DNA from: Cyclobacterium sp. 1_MG-2023
GTDB lineage: Bacteria; Bacteroidota; Bacteroidia; Cytophagales; Cyclobacteriaceae
Length of the DNA stretch: 64,000 nucleotides
Assembly (NCBI RefSeq): GCF_030546805.1
Contig: NZ_JAUOPC010000002.1
Location: 124,001 to 188,000 of the forward strand
Direction: 5' to 3'
The translations under genes and the position numbers were made by a program. Below the pieces are notes generated by a model that made no database searches, was not told the DNA's origin, and worked only from the letters and a program-made list of their open reading frames with translations. Shown here piece by piece: positions 35,195 through 43,784 of this stretch. Every line of letters starts with the position of its first letter. Within the stretch, counting starts at the first letter, position 1.

Positions 35195-36436
35195 TTAGCC
35201 TTTTTTCAATTCTATTACCGTGATTTCCGGCCATATGCCCACCCTACCTGCAAAGGCATGAAAACCAAAGCCCCGGTTTACATAGAGGTACTTCCCTGCT
35301 TGTTCTGCAATACCCGCCCAATTGGTATAACGGTACTGGGCAGGACTCCAACGGATAAATGGTGTCTCTATACCCATTTGCATGCCATGAGTGTGACCAC
35401 TAAGCGTCAAATGAATGTTTTTAGGGTGGTTTTTGACTTGTTCGTCCCAATGGGTAGGGTCATGTGAAAGTAGGACCTTAAAGGCATCGTCAGGAACATT
35501 TTTGAGGGATTTCTCTAGGTCTCCCTTAGATTGGAAGCCCAATCCCCAATTCTCCACACCCAATAAACTTAATTTTTGCCCGTCTTTTTTTATGGTTCTG
35601 CTTTCATCAAGCAGCAGATCGAAGCCCATAGTTTTATGTTTACCCTTAAGTGATTCAAGATTTTTAGCTTTTGCTTCCGGGCTTGGCCAAGAGGTGTAGT
35701 CTCCATAATCGTGGTTGCCTAAAATAGAGAACTGGCCGTATGGAGCTTTGATTTGAGAGAAAATATCAATCATGGGATCAATTTCATCTGCTTTGTGATT
35801 GACCAGGTCTCCCGTAAACACAAAAAGATCAGACTGTTGAGCGGCTGCCATTTCTGCCCCTTTTTTTACAGCTTGAATATCTTTAAAACTACCTGCATGA
35901 ATGTCTGACACCTGAGTAATGGTAAACCCATCAAATGCCTCAGGCAAATCTTTAAAGTAAAGGGTTTTTCTGATCGTTCTAAAGGCATATTTCCCTTTAA
36001 CAATCCCATAAATAAAGCCTGTCATAGGTATAGCTGCCACGGCAAACGCCAACTGACTAACAAATTTTCTTCGAGAAGCCATTAAAGTGCCTTCACTGGA
36101 AGAATTGGTAGCATACCGGTAAACAGAACCCAAGCCCCTTATCAGGTCTTCCCCAAATAAGAAAAGGACTATGGTTAGTTGGGTTACAAGAATAACCAAA
36201 AACCAATTGAGTGATTGCTGAGATGAAGTTGATATTTTACCCTCCTGCATAATGGTGTAAAAAGTATACCCAAACCACATGGCTATTGCAGCGGTTAGAA
36301 CCCAATAGATTGTTTTTCCCGGGGCTAAATAGGCTGATGGTAAAATGGTTTTTATACCTTGAAATACATACCAGTCCAGAAAAAATATAATAGATAGTAA
36401 AATGATAATAAATATTGTGCCTCCCACTTTTTTCAT
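35195..36436 (-). CDS. Membrane-anchored metallophosphoesterase (YkuE/YaeI-like)
   Basis: 413 residues. Four hydrophobic segments occupy ~1-150, with a Tat-like SRRKFVSQLAFAVAA stretch before the fourth. The calcineurin-like catalytic domain (~165-413) has all signature blocks: QVSDIHAG, VFTGDLVNH, ILGNHDYGD, LSHDPTHWD and LSGHTHGMQ. These bind two metals and hydrolyse phosphomonoesters or diesters; relatives act on lipid or lipid-A-type substrates at the membrane. A hairpin (AAGGGCT with AGCCTT near 35184-35201) overlaps its 3' end and may terminate the convergent RND transcript. It is 98 bp downstream of the Anbu-set transglutaminase, so co-transcription is possible. Confidence 0.88.
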   Translation of the reverse strand: MKKVGGTIFIIILLSIIFFLDWYVFQGIKTILPSAYLAPGKTIYWVLTAAIAMWFGYTFYTIMQEGKISTSSQQSLNWFLVILVTQLTIVLFLFGEDLIRGLGSVYRYATNSSSEGTLMASRRKFVSQLAFAVAAIPMTGFIYGIVKGKYAFRTIRKTLYFKDLPEAFDGFTITQVSDIHAGSFKDIQAVKKGAEMAAAQQSDLFVFTGDLVNHKADEIDPMIDIFSQIKAPYGQFSILGNHDYGDYTSWPSPEAKAKNLESLKGKHKTMGFDLLLDESRTIKKDGQKLSLLGVENWGLGFQSKGDLEKSLKNVPDDAFKVLLSHDPTHWDEQVKNHPKNIHLTLSGHTHGMQMGIETPFIRWSPAQYRYTNWAGIAEQAGKYLYVNRGFGFHAFAGRVGIWPEITVIELKKG

Positions 36437-36534
36437 AGAATTTTTTGTGTTATTCTATTAAACTGAAAGGATGCTTAAAAGGTTAATAAAATTTTGTTAC
36501 AGTGGTTTTTTTTAAGGGCAAATAAATATTTATT

Positions 36535-37392
36535 TCAAATCTGATGAATGCTTACAGAGGTTTGTAATGTGGAAGGTTTGAGGTCTTCTCCTCCAAAGGT
36601 ACCATGTACCGGGAGGGTGTTTTCCGGAAGAAAACTAGCCGCAATAGGGATGTAATGTTCATCAGCCATTAGCCCCAAACTTGGATCCAGGCCTACCCAT
36701 CCGGCACCGGGAAGGTAGGTCTCTACCCATGCATGAAGTTCATGTCCTTCTTCCAATTCAGGGTTAAATGCATAACCACTGACAAACCTTGCGGCAAGCC
36801 CTACGTGGCGTAGCATTTCAATCAACATAAACGAAAGGTCTCTGCATGAGCCTTTTCCTGCAGCAAAAGTTCTGGCTGCAGACCAGAGGTTCTCTTCTTC
36901 TCGAATGATATGGTGCCAATCAGCATGAATGGCTGCGTTTAGTTGGGTTAAAAACTGGATGGGATCATTGGTTTTTAATTTTTCTAGCGCATAGCTTTTT
37001 AGTAAATTGTTTTTGCTATGATCCAGATAAGGTTTGAGTATGGGCCAGTTCTTGGGTTCGTAAGCGAAAGGCGTTTCATTTTCAGGGTTGAAATGCTGCA
37101 AAAACCATTGATCCATTAAAAATAGAAAAGGGTTGAAATGCTTTGTGTTTACCTGAAAATTCACTTGAATCACCATATTTTCAGTCTCTCCGGTAAACCA
37201 TGCTTGAAAATAGGGATTACCTTCAATGCTGTACCTTTCATTCATTCCCTCAGGTTTGGGGTCGATTTCCAAAGCATACGTTTCGACTTCCAAATAATTT
37301 CTCTGGAGGGGTTTCAGGTAAAAATGATGGGGGTTTAACCTGACCAGTTTTTGGTATTCATAAGTTGTGATATGTTGTATTTTCAGGCGCAT
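36535..37392 (-). CDS. Transglutaminase-family protein of the Anbu gene set
   Basis: 285 residues. The N-terminal ~150 residues form the bacterial transglutaminase-like beta-sandwich (LKIQHITTYEYQKLVRLNPHHFYL). The C-terminal half holds the papain-like triad: Cys in GKGSCRDLSFMLIEML, His in HELHAWVETYLPG, and Asp in WVGLDPSLG. Such proteins act as cysteine peptidases or amidases, or in peptide crosslinking. It follows the Anbu gene by 45 bp, and proteins of this type recur beside Anbu, alpha-E and circularly permuted ATP-grasp genes. A role in making or breaking an unknown amide-linked product is inferred. Confidence 0.9.
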   Translation of the reverse strand: MRLKIQHITTYEYQKLVRLNPHHFYLKPLQRNYLEVETYALEIDPKPEGMNERYSIEGNPYFQAWFTGETENMVIQVNFQVNTKHFNPFLFLMDQWFLQHFNPENETPFAYEPKNWPILKPYLDHSKNNLLKSYALEKLKTNDPIQFLTQLNAAIHADWHHIIREEENLWSAARTFAAGKGSCRDLSFMLIEMLRHVGLAARFVSGYAFNPELEEGHELHAWVETYLPGAGWVGLDPSLGLMADEHYIPIAASFLPENTLPVHGTFGGEDLKPSTLQTSVSIHQI

Positions 37393-37437
37393 AATTGCTT
37401 TTTTTATTTGGGAAAAGACAACATTTTCATTGTTTAC

Positions 37438-38178
37438 TTAGTCATGGTCTTCGACCTTTTCCGGAGAAAATGCTTTTTTGAGAATATCTGCCGGTAGATT
37501 ATGTATTACTTTTTTTAATGAATCGTTCCAGAATTCAGAAAGATGATTTAATTCATTTTGCTCGAACCGATTTTCCACGATATTGTAACTGTCATTTTCC
37601 AATACCACCGTGTCTACAGGGTAATCCACATCATTTGAACTGATTCTAGTAGCATCAAAAGCGAGGAATGCACTTTTTAATGCAAGTAGTAATGGTTCAT
37701 CATACTTTAGGGACCGCCTTAGTACCGGGTTGCCAAATCCGGTATTTCCAATAATGACAAATGGTGTTCCTTGCCTGATTTCTATCCAATTACCTTGAGG
37801 GTAAAGCAAATAGAGTTTGGGTTCCTTGTCTTCTTCAAGTTGTCCGCCTATAATAGAAAACAAATTGAAATAAAAACCAGACTTTTCTAAAGAGTCCTTG
37901 TCCTCTTCGGCTACACGTTTTACTTGATCGGCAAAACCATTGACAGCCTTGTATAGCTTATCATAGGAGGAGTCATTTTTTTCAATCAATTCTCCGAAAT
38001 AAGTAATGGCTTTGTCTCTTACAGAACGGAGGCCGGAGGTCATAATAAAGAAAGAATGGTTTCTTCTATTAACTGTATATACTTTTTTAGAGGTGGTTGT
38101 GTCATTACCTGAAGTAATTCTGGTGTCCGACAAACCTAAAATTCCATGTTTTGTTTTTATTCCAATGCAGAAAGTCAT
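37438..38178 (-). CDS. Anbu (ancestral beta subunit) proteasome-type peptidase
   Basis: 246 residues. After Met removal the N-terminus is Thr1 (TFCIGIKTKHGILGLSD), the Ntn-hydrolase nucleophile. Asp17 is in the exact proteasome position (LSDTR), and Lys30/31 (SKKVYTV) are near the expected catalytic Lys33. The core includes FFIMTSGLRSVRDKA and TPFVIIGNTGFGNPVLRR. Anbu assembles into open helical or ring oligomers, and its physiological substrate is unknown. The start overlaps the alpha-E stop by 4 bp, so translation is coupled. The C-terminal tail is acidic (SPEKVEDHD). Confidence 0.9.
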   Translation of the reverse strand: MTFCIGIKTKHGILGLSDTRITSGNDTTTSKKVYTVNRRNHSFFIMTSGLRSVRDKAITYFGELIEKNDSSYDKLYKAVNGFADQVKRVAEEDKDSLEKSGFYFNLFSIIGGQLEEDKEPKLYLLYPQGNWIEIRQGTPFVIIGNTGFGNPVLRRSLKYDEPLLLALKSAFLAFDATRISSNDVDYPVDTVVLENDSYNIVENRFEQNELNHLSEFWNDSLKKVIHNLPADILKKAFSPEKVEDHD

Positions 38179-39155
38179 TCTTGTACCATAGTTTGGCTGG
38201 CAAAGTTATCTTTTATTTGGAAATAATTGTCGTTTATTTTATTAGAGATTTCGTTAATTTTTATTTGCATATGTTCGATGTACTCGTGTAGTCCGTTGGA
38301 TATGATATCATTGACATCGTCAAATTCTAATTTTGATCGCAATTCTCCCATTGCCTTTTCAGCACTGTTGGAATACCCTTCACCGCTTGAATTTGAGATT
38401 TTGTACAAACATGTTTCTGCTTCTTTCAAGCAAAAGAAAACTGATCTCGGGAAGTATTTATTTAAAACCAAGAACTCGACTACCCCTGAAGGAGAAATGT
38501 TTCCATAAAGCCTCCTGTAGGTGTTGAAAGCGGTAACAGACTTTAGTAAAGCCATCCAGTGAAGGAAATCCAATGGGGAACCGACTTCCTCGGCAGAGGG
38601 GAGGAGGATATGGTATTTGACGTCTAGAATCCTTGAAGTTTTGTCTGCTCGCTCCAAATATTGGCCCAGTTGTCTGAAGTGCCAGCCTTCTGTACGGGCA
38701 ACGGTATTATCCGCCAGGCCGTAGGACAACAGTATTTGAGATTTTACTTCTTCAAAGAAATTTCTTGGGTCTTCCTTTTTCCAGATTTTTCCATTGGCAG
38801 CTTTGTTGACAAAATGATAGGTTTCATTTAGTTTTTCCCAGGTTTCTTTGGTAAGGTTTTCTCGTATCATTCTGGCGTTCTCCCTGGCATTAGAGACAGA
38901 AGATATGATAGAATTCGGGTTGTTTTGATCAAAGGCTAAAAAATAGATAACCTCATGCATGTCAAAGGATTGGTTTCGAGACTTATATAGTTCATGGTCA
39001 CCGGTGGCCATTATCAGAGGTTCCCATTGCTCCTTTAGGTCCGGCGGTGAGTCCAACATAAGGTTGAAATTTACATTGATAAATCTGGCATAATTTTCTG
39101 CTCGCTCCATGTATCTCCCCAGCCAGTAAATTGAATTTGCAACTCTACTTAACAT
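38175..39155 (-). CDS. Alpha-E domain protein of the Anbu gene set
   Basis: 326 residues from ATG 39155 (MLSRVANSIYWLGRYMERAENYARFI), the usual start of alpha-E proteins. A longer frame from 39206 would overlap the ATP-grasp stop. The protein is all-helical, with the conserved Glu/Arg-rich first helix and WHFRQLGQYLERADKTSRILDVKYH in the middle, a second copy of the GxxxERA motif. Alpha-E proteins are partners of circularly permuted ATP-grasp enzymes, and a role in peptide-bond formation has been proposed. It lies 16 bp after the ATP-grasp gene and overlaps Anbu by 4 bp. Confidence 0.88.
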   Translation of the reverse strand: MLSRVANSIYWLGRYMERAENYARFINVNFNLMLDSPPDLKEQWEPLIMATGDHELYKSRNQSFDMHEVIYFLAFDQNNPNSIISSVSNARENARMIRENLTKETWEKLNETYHFVNKAANGKIWKKEDPRNFFEEVKSQILLSYGLADNTVARTEGWHFRQLGQYLERADKTSRILDVKYHILLPSAEEVGSPLDFLHWMALLKSVTAFNTYRRLYGNISPSGVVEFLVLNKYFPRSVFFCLKEAETCLYKISNSSGEGYSNSAEKAMGELRSKLEFDDVNDIISNGLHEYIEHMQIKINEISNKINDNYFQIKDNFASQTMVQE

Positions 39156-39171
39156 ATTGTTTCGTTTTAAA

Positions 39172-40599
39172 TTAATATAGCACCCAAGTGTCTTTGCTTC
39201 CGCCACCTTGAGAACTATTGACTACAAGAGAACCTTTTTTTAATGCAACCCGGGTAAGGGCTCCGGGTATTACTTCTACTTCCTTTCCATACAATACATA
39301 TGGCCTTAAATCTACATGTCTGCCTTCTATTGTTTTGTGATCCACTAAGGAGGGTACAGTAGAAAGGGATAATGTAGGCTGGGCTATGTAGTTGTTAGGG
39401 TTTTTCTTTACCAATTGTCTGAATTTTTCGTGCTCTTCTGCACCAACTTTAGGCCCGATCATCATGCCATAACCTCCTGCCGCATTGGTCTCCTTCACCA
39501 CAAGATCAGAGATGTTTTCTAAAACATGTGCCCGGTCTTTCTCTTCTCGGCACAGAAATGTTGGGACATTATGGAGAATAGGATCTTGATCCAGATAGTA
39601 TTTTATTATTTTTGGCACATATGCATAAACAGCTTTGTCATCGGCTACTCCTGTTCCCGGTGCATTCGCAAGGGCTATATTCCCAGCTTTGTAGGCTTCG
39701 AAAAGGCCCGGGACGCCCAACATCGAATCGGGGTTAAATGCTAGGGGGTCAAGAAAAGTGTCGTCGATTCTTCGGTAAAGCACATCTATTTGCTCCAAAC
39801 CATTGGTGGTTTGCATGTACACTTTCTTGTCCTGTACCAGGAGATCCATTCCAGAAACAAGCTCAGCTCCCATTTGTTGGGCAAGGTAAGAGTGTTCAAA
39901 GTAGGCAGAGTTATATACTCCTGGTGTCAGTACGCCAATAACCGGTTTGGGTTTGTCCGATAAGAATTGAAGCATATCCAAGAGTTTTGTTGGATAATCT
40001 GAAACAGGTCTTACCCCCAATTTATTGAATAGGTTGGGAAAGGCACTTTTTATGATTTCTCGACTCTCCAGCATATAAGATACTCCGGAGGGACAGCGAA
40101 GATTGTCCTCTAAAATATAAAATTCTCCATTATTATCTCTAACCAAGTCTGTCCCTGTAATGTGACACCAAATGCCTTTTGGAGGGGTTAAACCTATACA
40201 GGGTTTTAAGAAATCCTTGCTTCCCAATATTAAATCGGCAGGAACAACTTTGTCTTTAAGAATTTTTTGCTCGTTGTAAATGTCCTGAAGGAAAAGGTTT
40301 AAGGCAGTAATTCTTTGTTTCAGCCCATCGTTTATTTTTTGCCAGTCATTGCCGGGAATAATTCGTGGAAGGATATCTAAATGCAGTATCTTTTCTACGC
40401 CTTCTTTGTCGTGGTAAACATTGAAAGTCATACCCATGGCCATTTGGGCCTTGTCTGCAGAGAATTGTAATTGGTTGAGCTTTTTTGCTGAGATGTTTTC
40501 AATGAATGCTCCGAAATTGGAATAATGCTCCCGCAATGTTCGGTCTTCATCATACATCTCATCGTAAAAAGAATGTTGTGAATCGTGGTTTACGTACAT
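39172..40599 (-). CDS. Circularly permuted type 2 ATP-grasp protein, first gene of the Anbu set
   Basis: 475 residues. Recognisable blocks are EHYSNFGAFIENISAKKL, DLILGSKDFLKPCIGLTPPKG, DLVRDNNGEFYILEDNLRCPSGVSYMLESR (the metal/ATP-binding part), GVLTPGVYNSAYFEHSYLA, and the C-terminal VDLRPYVLYGKEVEVIPGALTRVALKKGS. ATP-grasp ligases join a carboxylate to an amine through an acyl phosphate. With alpha-E and transglutaminase partners it is expected to make an amide-linked product, identity unknown. It begins the operon; upstream 40600-41073 is AT-rich without a gene. Confidence 0.92.
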   Translation of the reverse strand: MYVNHDSQHSFYDEMYDEDRTLREHYSNFGAFIENISAKKLNQLQFSADKAQMAMGMTFNVYHDKEGVEKILHLDILPRIIPGNDWQKINDGLKQRITALNLFLQDIYNEQKILKDKVVPADLILGSKDFLKPCIGLTPPKGIWCHITGTDLVRDNNGEFYILEDNLRCPSGVSYMLESREIIKSAFPNLFNKLGVRPVSDYPTKLLDMLQFLSDKPKPVIGVLTPGVYNSAYFEHSYLAQQMGAELVSGMDLLVQDKKVYMQTTNGLEQIDVLYRRIDDTFLDPLAFNPDSMLGVPGLFEAYKAGNIALANAPGTGVADDKAVYAYVPKIIKYYLDQDPILHNVPTFLCREEKDRAHVLENISDLVVKETNAAGGYGMMIGPKVGAEEHEKFRQLVKKNPNNYIAQPTLSLSTVPSLVDHKTIEGRHVDLRPYVLYGKEVEVIPGALTRVALKKGSLVVNSSQGGGSKDTWVLY

Positions 40600-41073
40600 A
40601 TTGCCTAATTAATACAGTTGGATCAATGACTTAAAAAATATAATTTTTAAAAAAAATACGCAAATTATTTTGATTATGCAAACAATAGGGGGTTATCATT
40701 AGGGTTTTATGAAAATGAACTATGGTTTTAACTAGCTGCTGGGATAAAATAAGTATATTGTACTTTACCTTTTGTTTGAGTAGTAGGATAAGGTAGCTGT
40801 AGTTAGAATTGGAGAATCATATTTAGGCTCGACAAGGGTTGTCTGAATGCTTTTGCATTTAATGGAGTAGCCAAAGTAGAAGATTAATGGTGATACGTTA
40901 AATCAAACCTAGGCCTTCCCTATAAATAACATGTCTTTGCCAGTAATTTTATTAAACTTCTTTTATTAGCTTTATTTCTAGGGCTGGCCCGAATTAATCC
41001 TGAGAAATTCAATAAAAGTTATGTGGCGAATATCGGGTTAAACACTCTTTGTTTTGGTGGCGTTCGTATGGGT
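40600..41073. other. Intergenic region upstream of the Anbu operon
   Basis: No ORF or repeat module. The Anbu operon promoter must lie near 40620-40700, where the minus strand has several TTTG motifs but no exact TAnnTTTG with a matched -33. CGAATATCGGGTT at ~41025-41037 weakly recalls an R2 end. Confidence 0.4.
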
Positions 41074-41109
41074 TAAAAAAATAGCCTGATGAACTAATCA
41101 ACAGGCTAT
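41074..41109 (-). terminator. Terminator of the oligopeptidase B gene
   Basis: ATAGCCTG (41081-41088) pairs with CAGGCTAT (41102-41109). On the minus strand it is followed by a T-run (A-run 41075-41080 on plus). It lies 22 bp after the stop. Confidence 0.8.
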
Positions 41110-41131
41110 AGAAAAGGATTGATATTACTCC

Positions 41132-43192
41132 TTATTCTTTTGCTAAGCTTAATAAAAAAGCATATTCCATGGCCAATTCTTTCAAAGAGTTAAAACGACC
41201 GGAAGCCCCACCATGACCGGCCTCCATATTGGTATGGAGTAATAGTAGGTTTTGGTTGGTGCGCAAAGCCCTAAGTTTTGCTACCCACTTTGTAGGTTCC
41301 CAATATTGTACCTGGCTGTCGTGTAGACCTGAGGTTACAAGTAAATGTGGGTAATCCTGTGCTTTTACATTGTCATAGGGAGAGTAAGAAAGCATATAAT
41401 CAAAGTAGCGCTTTTCCTTGGGGTTGCCCCATTCATTGAATTCCCCGGTGGTCAAAGGAATGCTTTCATCTAACATAGTAGTCACTACATCTACGAATGG
41501 AACGGCAGCGACCACTCCGTGAAAGAGATCCGGACGTTGATTGATTACAGCCCCTACAAGTAGTCCTCCCGCACTTCCTCCCATTGCGAATAGTTTGTTT
41601 GGATGGGCATATTTTTCTTGAATTAAATAATCTCCACAAGCGATGAAGTCTTCAAAAGTATTGTTTTTCTTTAGCATTTTACCATCCTCATACCAGTGTC
41701 GTCCCATCTCTTGACCTCCTCTGATATGGGCAATAGCAAAGACAAAACCCCTGTCTAATAAACTCAACCTGCTTGAGCTAAAATAGGGGTCTGAGCTCAG
41801 ACCATATGATCCATAACCGTAAAGGAGTACAGGGTTTTGGCCTTCTTGAGCAAACAATTCTTTTTTATAGACAAGGGAAACAGGAATGTCAGTGCCATCC
41901 TTAGCGCTTGCCCAAACACGTTCTGATTGGTAGTCTTCCGGATTATGGCCTCCCACTACTTCTTGCCGCTTCATAAGTGTTTTCTCCCTGGTTTCCATAT
42001 GGTAGTCATAGACTGAAGCAGGGGTGGTAAGCGAGTTGTAGCCATACCTAAGCACTTCAGTATAGAACTCCGGGTTGGTGCCAATCCAGACTGTGTAAGC
42101 AGGGTCCTCCATTTTGATGGTATGCTTTTTCTCTCCGTCCCATGATCTGATCTCCAGTCTTTGCAGTCCATTGAATCGATTAGCAATGACCAAGTGATGC
42201 TTGAATACTTCAAATTCCTCTAAGAATACGTTTTCTCTTGCAGGGATAATGTCTTCCCAGTTCTCTTTGGCTGTTTTGTCAATAGGTGTTTTTACCAATT
42301 TAAAATTGGTGGCCTTGTCTGCATTGGTGAGAATGATAAAATGCTCCCCATAATGATCCACCTCATACTCCAGGTCTGCTTGCCTTTCCTGAATTATTTT
42401 CCACTCTTCATTGGGCTGGTCAACCGGGAGAAAACGGTACTCTGTAGAGATCGTGCTTTGGCTTACAATGAATAGAAATTTTCTGGATTTTGATTTTTTT
42501 AAGCCAACAGTATAAGTCTCATCCTTTTCTTCAAAAACCAATTCATCTGTTTCCTGGGCTGTTCCCAATACATGACGGTATACCTTATTCGGGCGAAGGG
42601 TTTGAGCATCTTGTTGTGTATAAAAAACTGTTTTATTATCCGCTGCCCATGCAATGTTTCCAGTGACGGATTTTAGTTGATCTTTTACTATCAATTCACC
42701 ATCGAGGGCTTTGAAATGAATGTTGTATATTCTTCTGCCTACTGTATCCAGCGAATAAGCTAGTAGCTTATTATTTTCTGAAATTGCCAATGCATTGACA
42801 TTGGTGTATTCATGGCCTTCAGCCAGATCGTTTACATTCAAGAGGGTTAGCTCCTCTGATTCCAAATGCCCTTCTTTCCTACAGTAAACGGGATATTCTT
42901 TGCCTTTCTCATAGCGATTGTAGTAAAAATAACCATTTTTAAAATAGGGGACGCTACTATCATCTTCCTTAATCCTCCCTTTCATTTCCTTGAAAAGTGA
43001 TGCTTGTAAGTCCTCAGTTTCCTTTAGTAGGTTGTTTTTGTATTCATTCTCTTTTTCTAAATATTGAATTACCTCAGGGTTTTCTCTGTCATTCATCCAG
43101 TAATAATTGTCTGTTCTACTGTTTTCATGACAAACAAGCGTTTTGGGTTTGATTGGTGCGATTGGTTGGACTATATGTTTTGTTTTGGACAT
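41132..43192 (-). CDS. ptrB: Oligopeptidase B (S9A prolyl oligopeptidase family)
   Basis: 686 residues, the usual length. The N-terminal beta-propeller (~70-400) starts after the conserved HENSRTDNYYWMNDRENPEV. The C-terminal alpha/beta-hydrolase has Ser in GGSAGGLLVGAVINQRPDLF, Asp in the LLVTSGLHDSQVQYWEP region, and His in MEAGHGGASGRF. It cleaves short peptides after basic residues in the cytoplasm; no signal peptide is seen. It is transcribed divergently from mscL with 114 bp between them. A terminator lies immediately downstream. Confidence 0.92.
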   Translation of the reverse strand: MSKTKHIVQPIAPIKPKTLVCHENSRTDNYYWMNDRENPEVIQYLEKENEYKNNLLKETEDLQASLFKEMKGRIKEDDSSVPYFKNGYFYYNRYEKGKEYPVYCRKEGHLESEELTLLNVNDLAEGHEYTNVNALAISENNKLLAYSLDTVGRRIYNIHFKALDGELIVKDQLKSVTGNIAWAADNKTVFYTQQDAQTLRPNKVYRHVLGTAQETDELVFEEKDETYTVGLKKSKSRKFLFIVSQSTISTEYRFLPVDQPNEEWKIIQERQADLEYEVDHYGEHFIILTNADKATNFKLVKTPIDKTAKENWEDIIPARENVFLEEFEVFKHHLVIANRFNGLQRLEIRSWDGEKKHTIKMEDPAYTVWIGTNPEFYTEVLRYGYNSLTTPASVYDYHMETREKTLMKRQEVVGGHNPEDYQSERVWASAKDGTDIPVSLVYKKELFAQEGQNPVLLYGYGSYGLSSDPYFSSSRLSLLDRGFVFAIAHIRGGQEMGRHWYEDGKMLKKNNTFEDFIACGDYLIQEKYAHPNKLFAMGGSAGGLLVGAVINQRPDLFHGVVAAVPFVDVVTTMLDESIPLTTGEFNEWGNPKEKRYFDYMLSYSPYDNVKAQDYPHLLVTSGLHDSQVQYWEPTKWVAKLRALRTNQNLLLLHTNMEAGHGGASGRFNSLKELAMEYAFLLSLAKE

Positions 43193-43306
43193 TGCTTTTT
43201 TATTGAAATTATGTTTGGTGTATAATTATTTTGTAATAATCATAGAATTTTTCTTATATTGAACGGCTTATTAAATTTATAAATAGAACCATAAACCAAC
43301 AAAAGT

Positions 43307-43726
43307 ATGGGATTGATTAAAGAATTCAAGGATTTTGCCGTAAAAGGTAATGTCGTCGATTTGGCTGTTGCGGTCATCATCGGGGCTGCATTTGGGAAGG
43401 TAGTTTCTTCACTTGTGAAAGATATTATCATGCCACCTATTGGCCTTTTGGTCGGTGGAGTAGACTTCACAGATTTAGTTGTAGTCCTCAAAGAGGCCTA
43501 TATAGACCCGGCCGGAGAGGAAATTAATGCAGTAACAATTAATTATGGGACCTTTATTCAGTTTACGGTTGATTTCGCTATCGTTGCTTTTGCAGTCTTT
43601 ATGATTGTTAAATTAATTAATAATTTGAAAAAGAAAGAAGAAGCTGCACCTACCCCACCACCACCGACTGTCAATAAAACAGAGGTATTGTTGGAGCAAA
43701 TCAGAGACTTGCTTAAAGAAAAATAA
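43307..43726 (+). CDS. mscL: Large-conductance mechanosensitive channel
   Basis: 139 residues. The MscL signature is clear: N-terminal helix [22 protein letters not shown], pore helix [23 protein letters not shown], a periplasmic loop, second membrane helix [20 protein letters not shown], and the cytoplasmic bundle helix ending [12 protein letters not shown]. It opens under membrane tension to release solutes in osmotic downshock. It stands alone with its own terminator downstream. Confidence 0.97.
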   Translation: MGLIKEFKDFAVKGNVVDLAVAVIIGAAFGKVVSSLVKDIIMPPIGLLVGGVDFTDLVVVLKEAYIDPAGEEINAVTINYGTFIQFTVDFAIVAFAVFMIVKLINNLKKKEEAAPTPPPPTVNKTEVLLEQIRDLLKEK

Positions 43727-43741
43727 AATTTAATCTTAAGG

Positions 43742-43784
43742 ATTTAACCGGTAAGAAAGCGGATGTCTGACTTACCGGTTAAAT
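43742..43784. terminator. Bidirectional terminator between mscL and the HhH/barrel gene, overlapping the latter's 3' end
   Basis: Perfect 14-bp inverted repeat: ATTTAACCGGTAAG (43742-43755) and CTTACCGGTTAAAT (43771-43784). The right arm covers the last codons and stop of the convergent minus-strand gene (stop at 43772-43774), so the terminator is partly coding sequence. Confidence 0.75.

Noticed and set aside
40980-41045. Fifth R2 copy
   Set aside because: Only a short CGAATATCGGGTT resembles an R2 end, and no further match to the interior was found.
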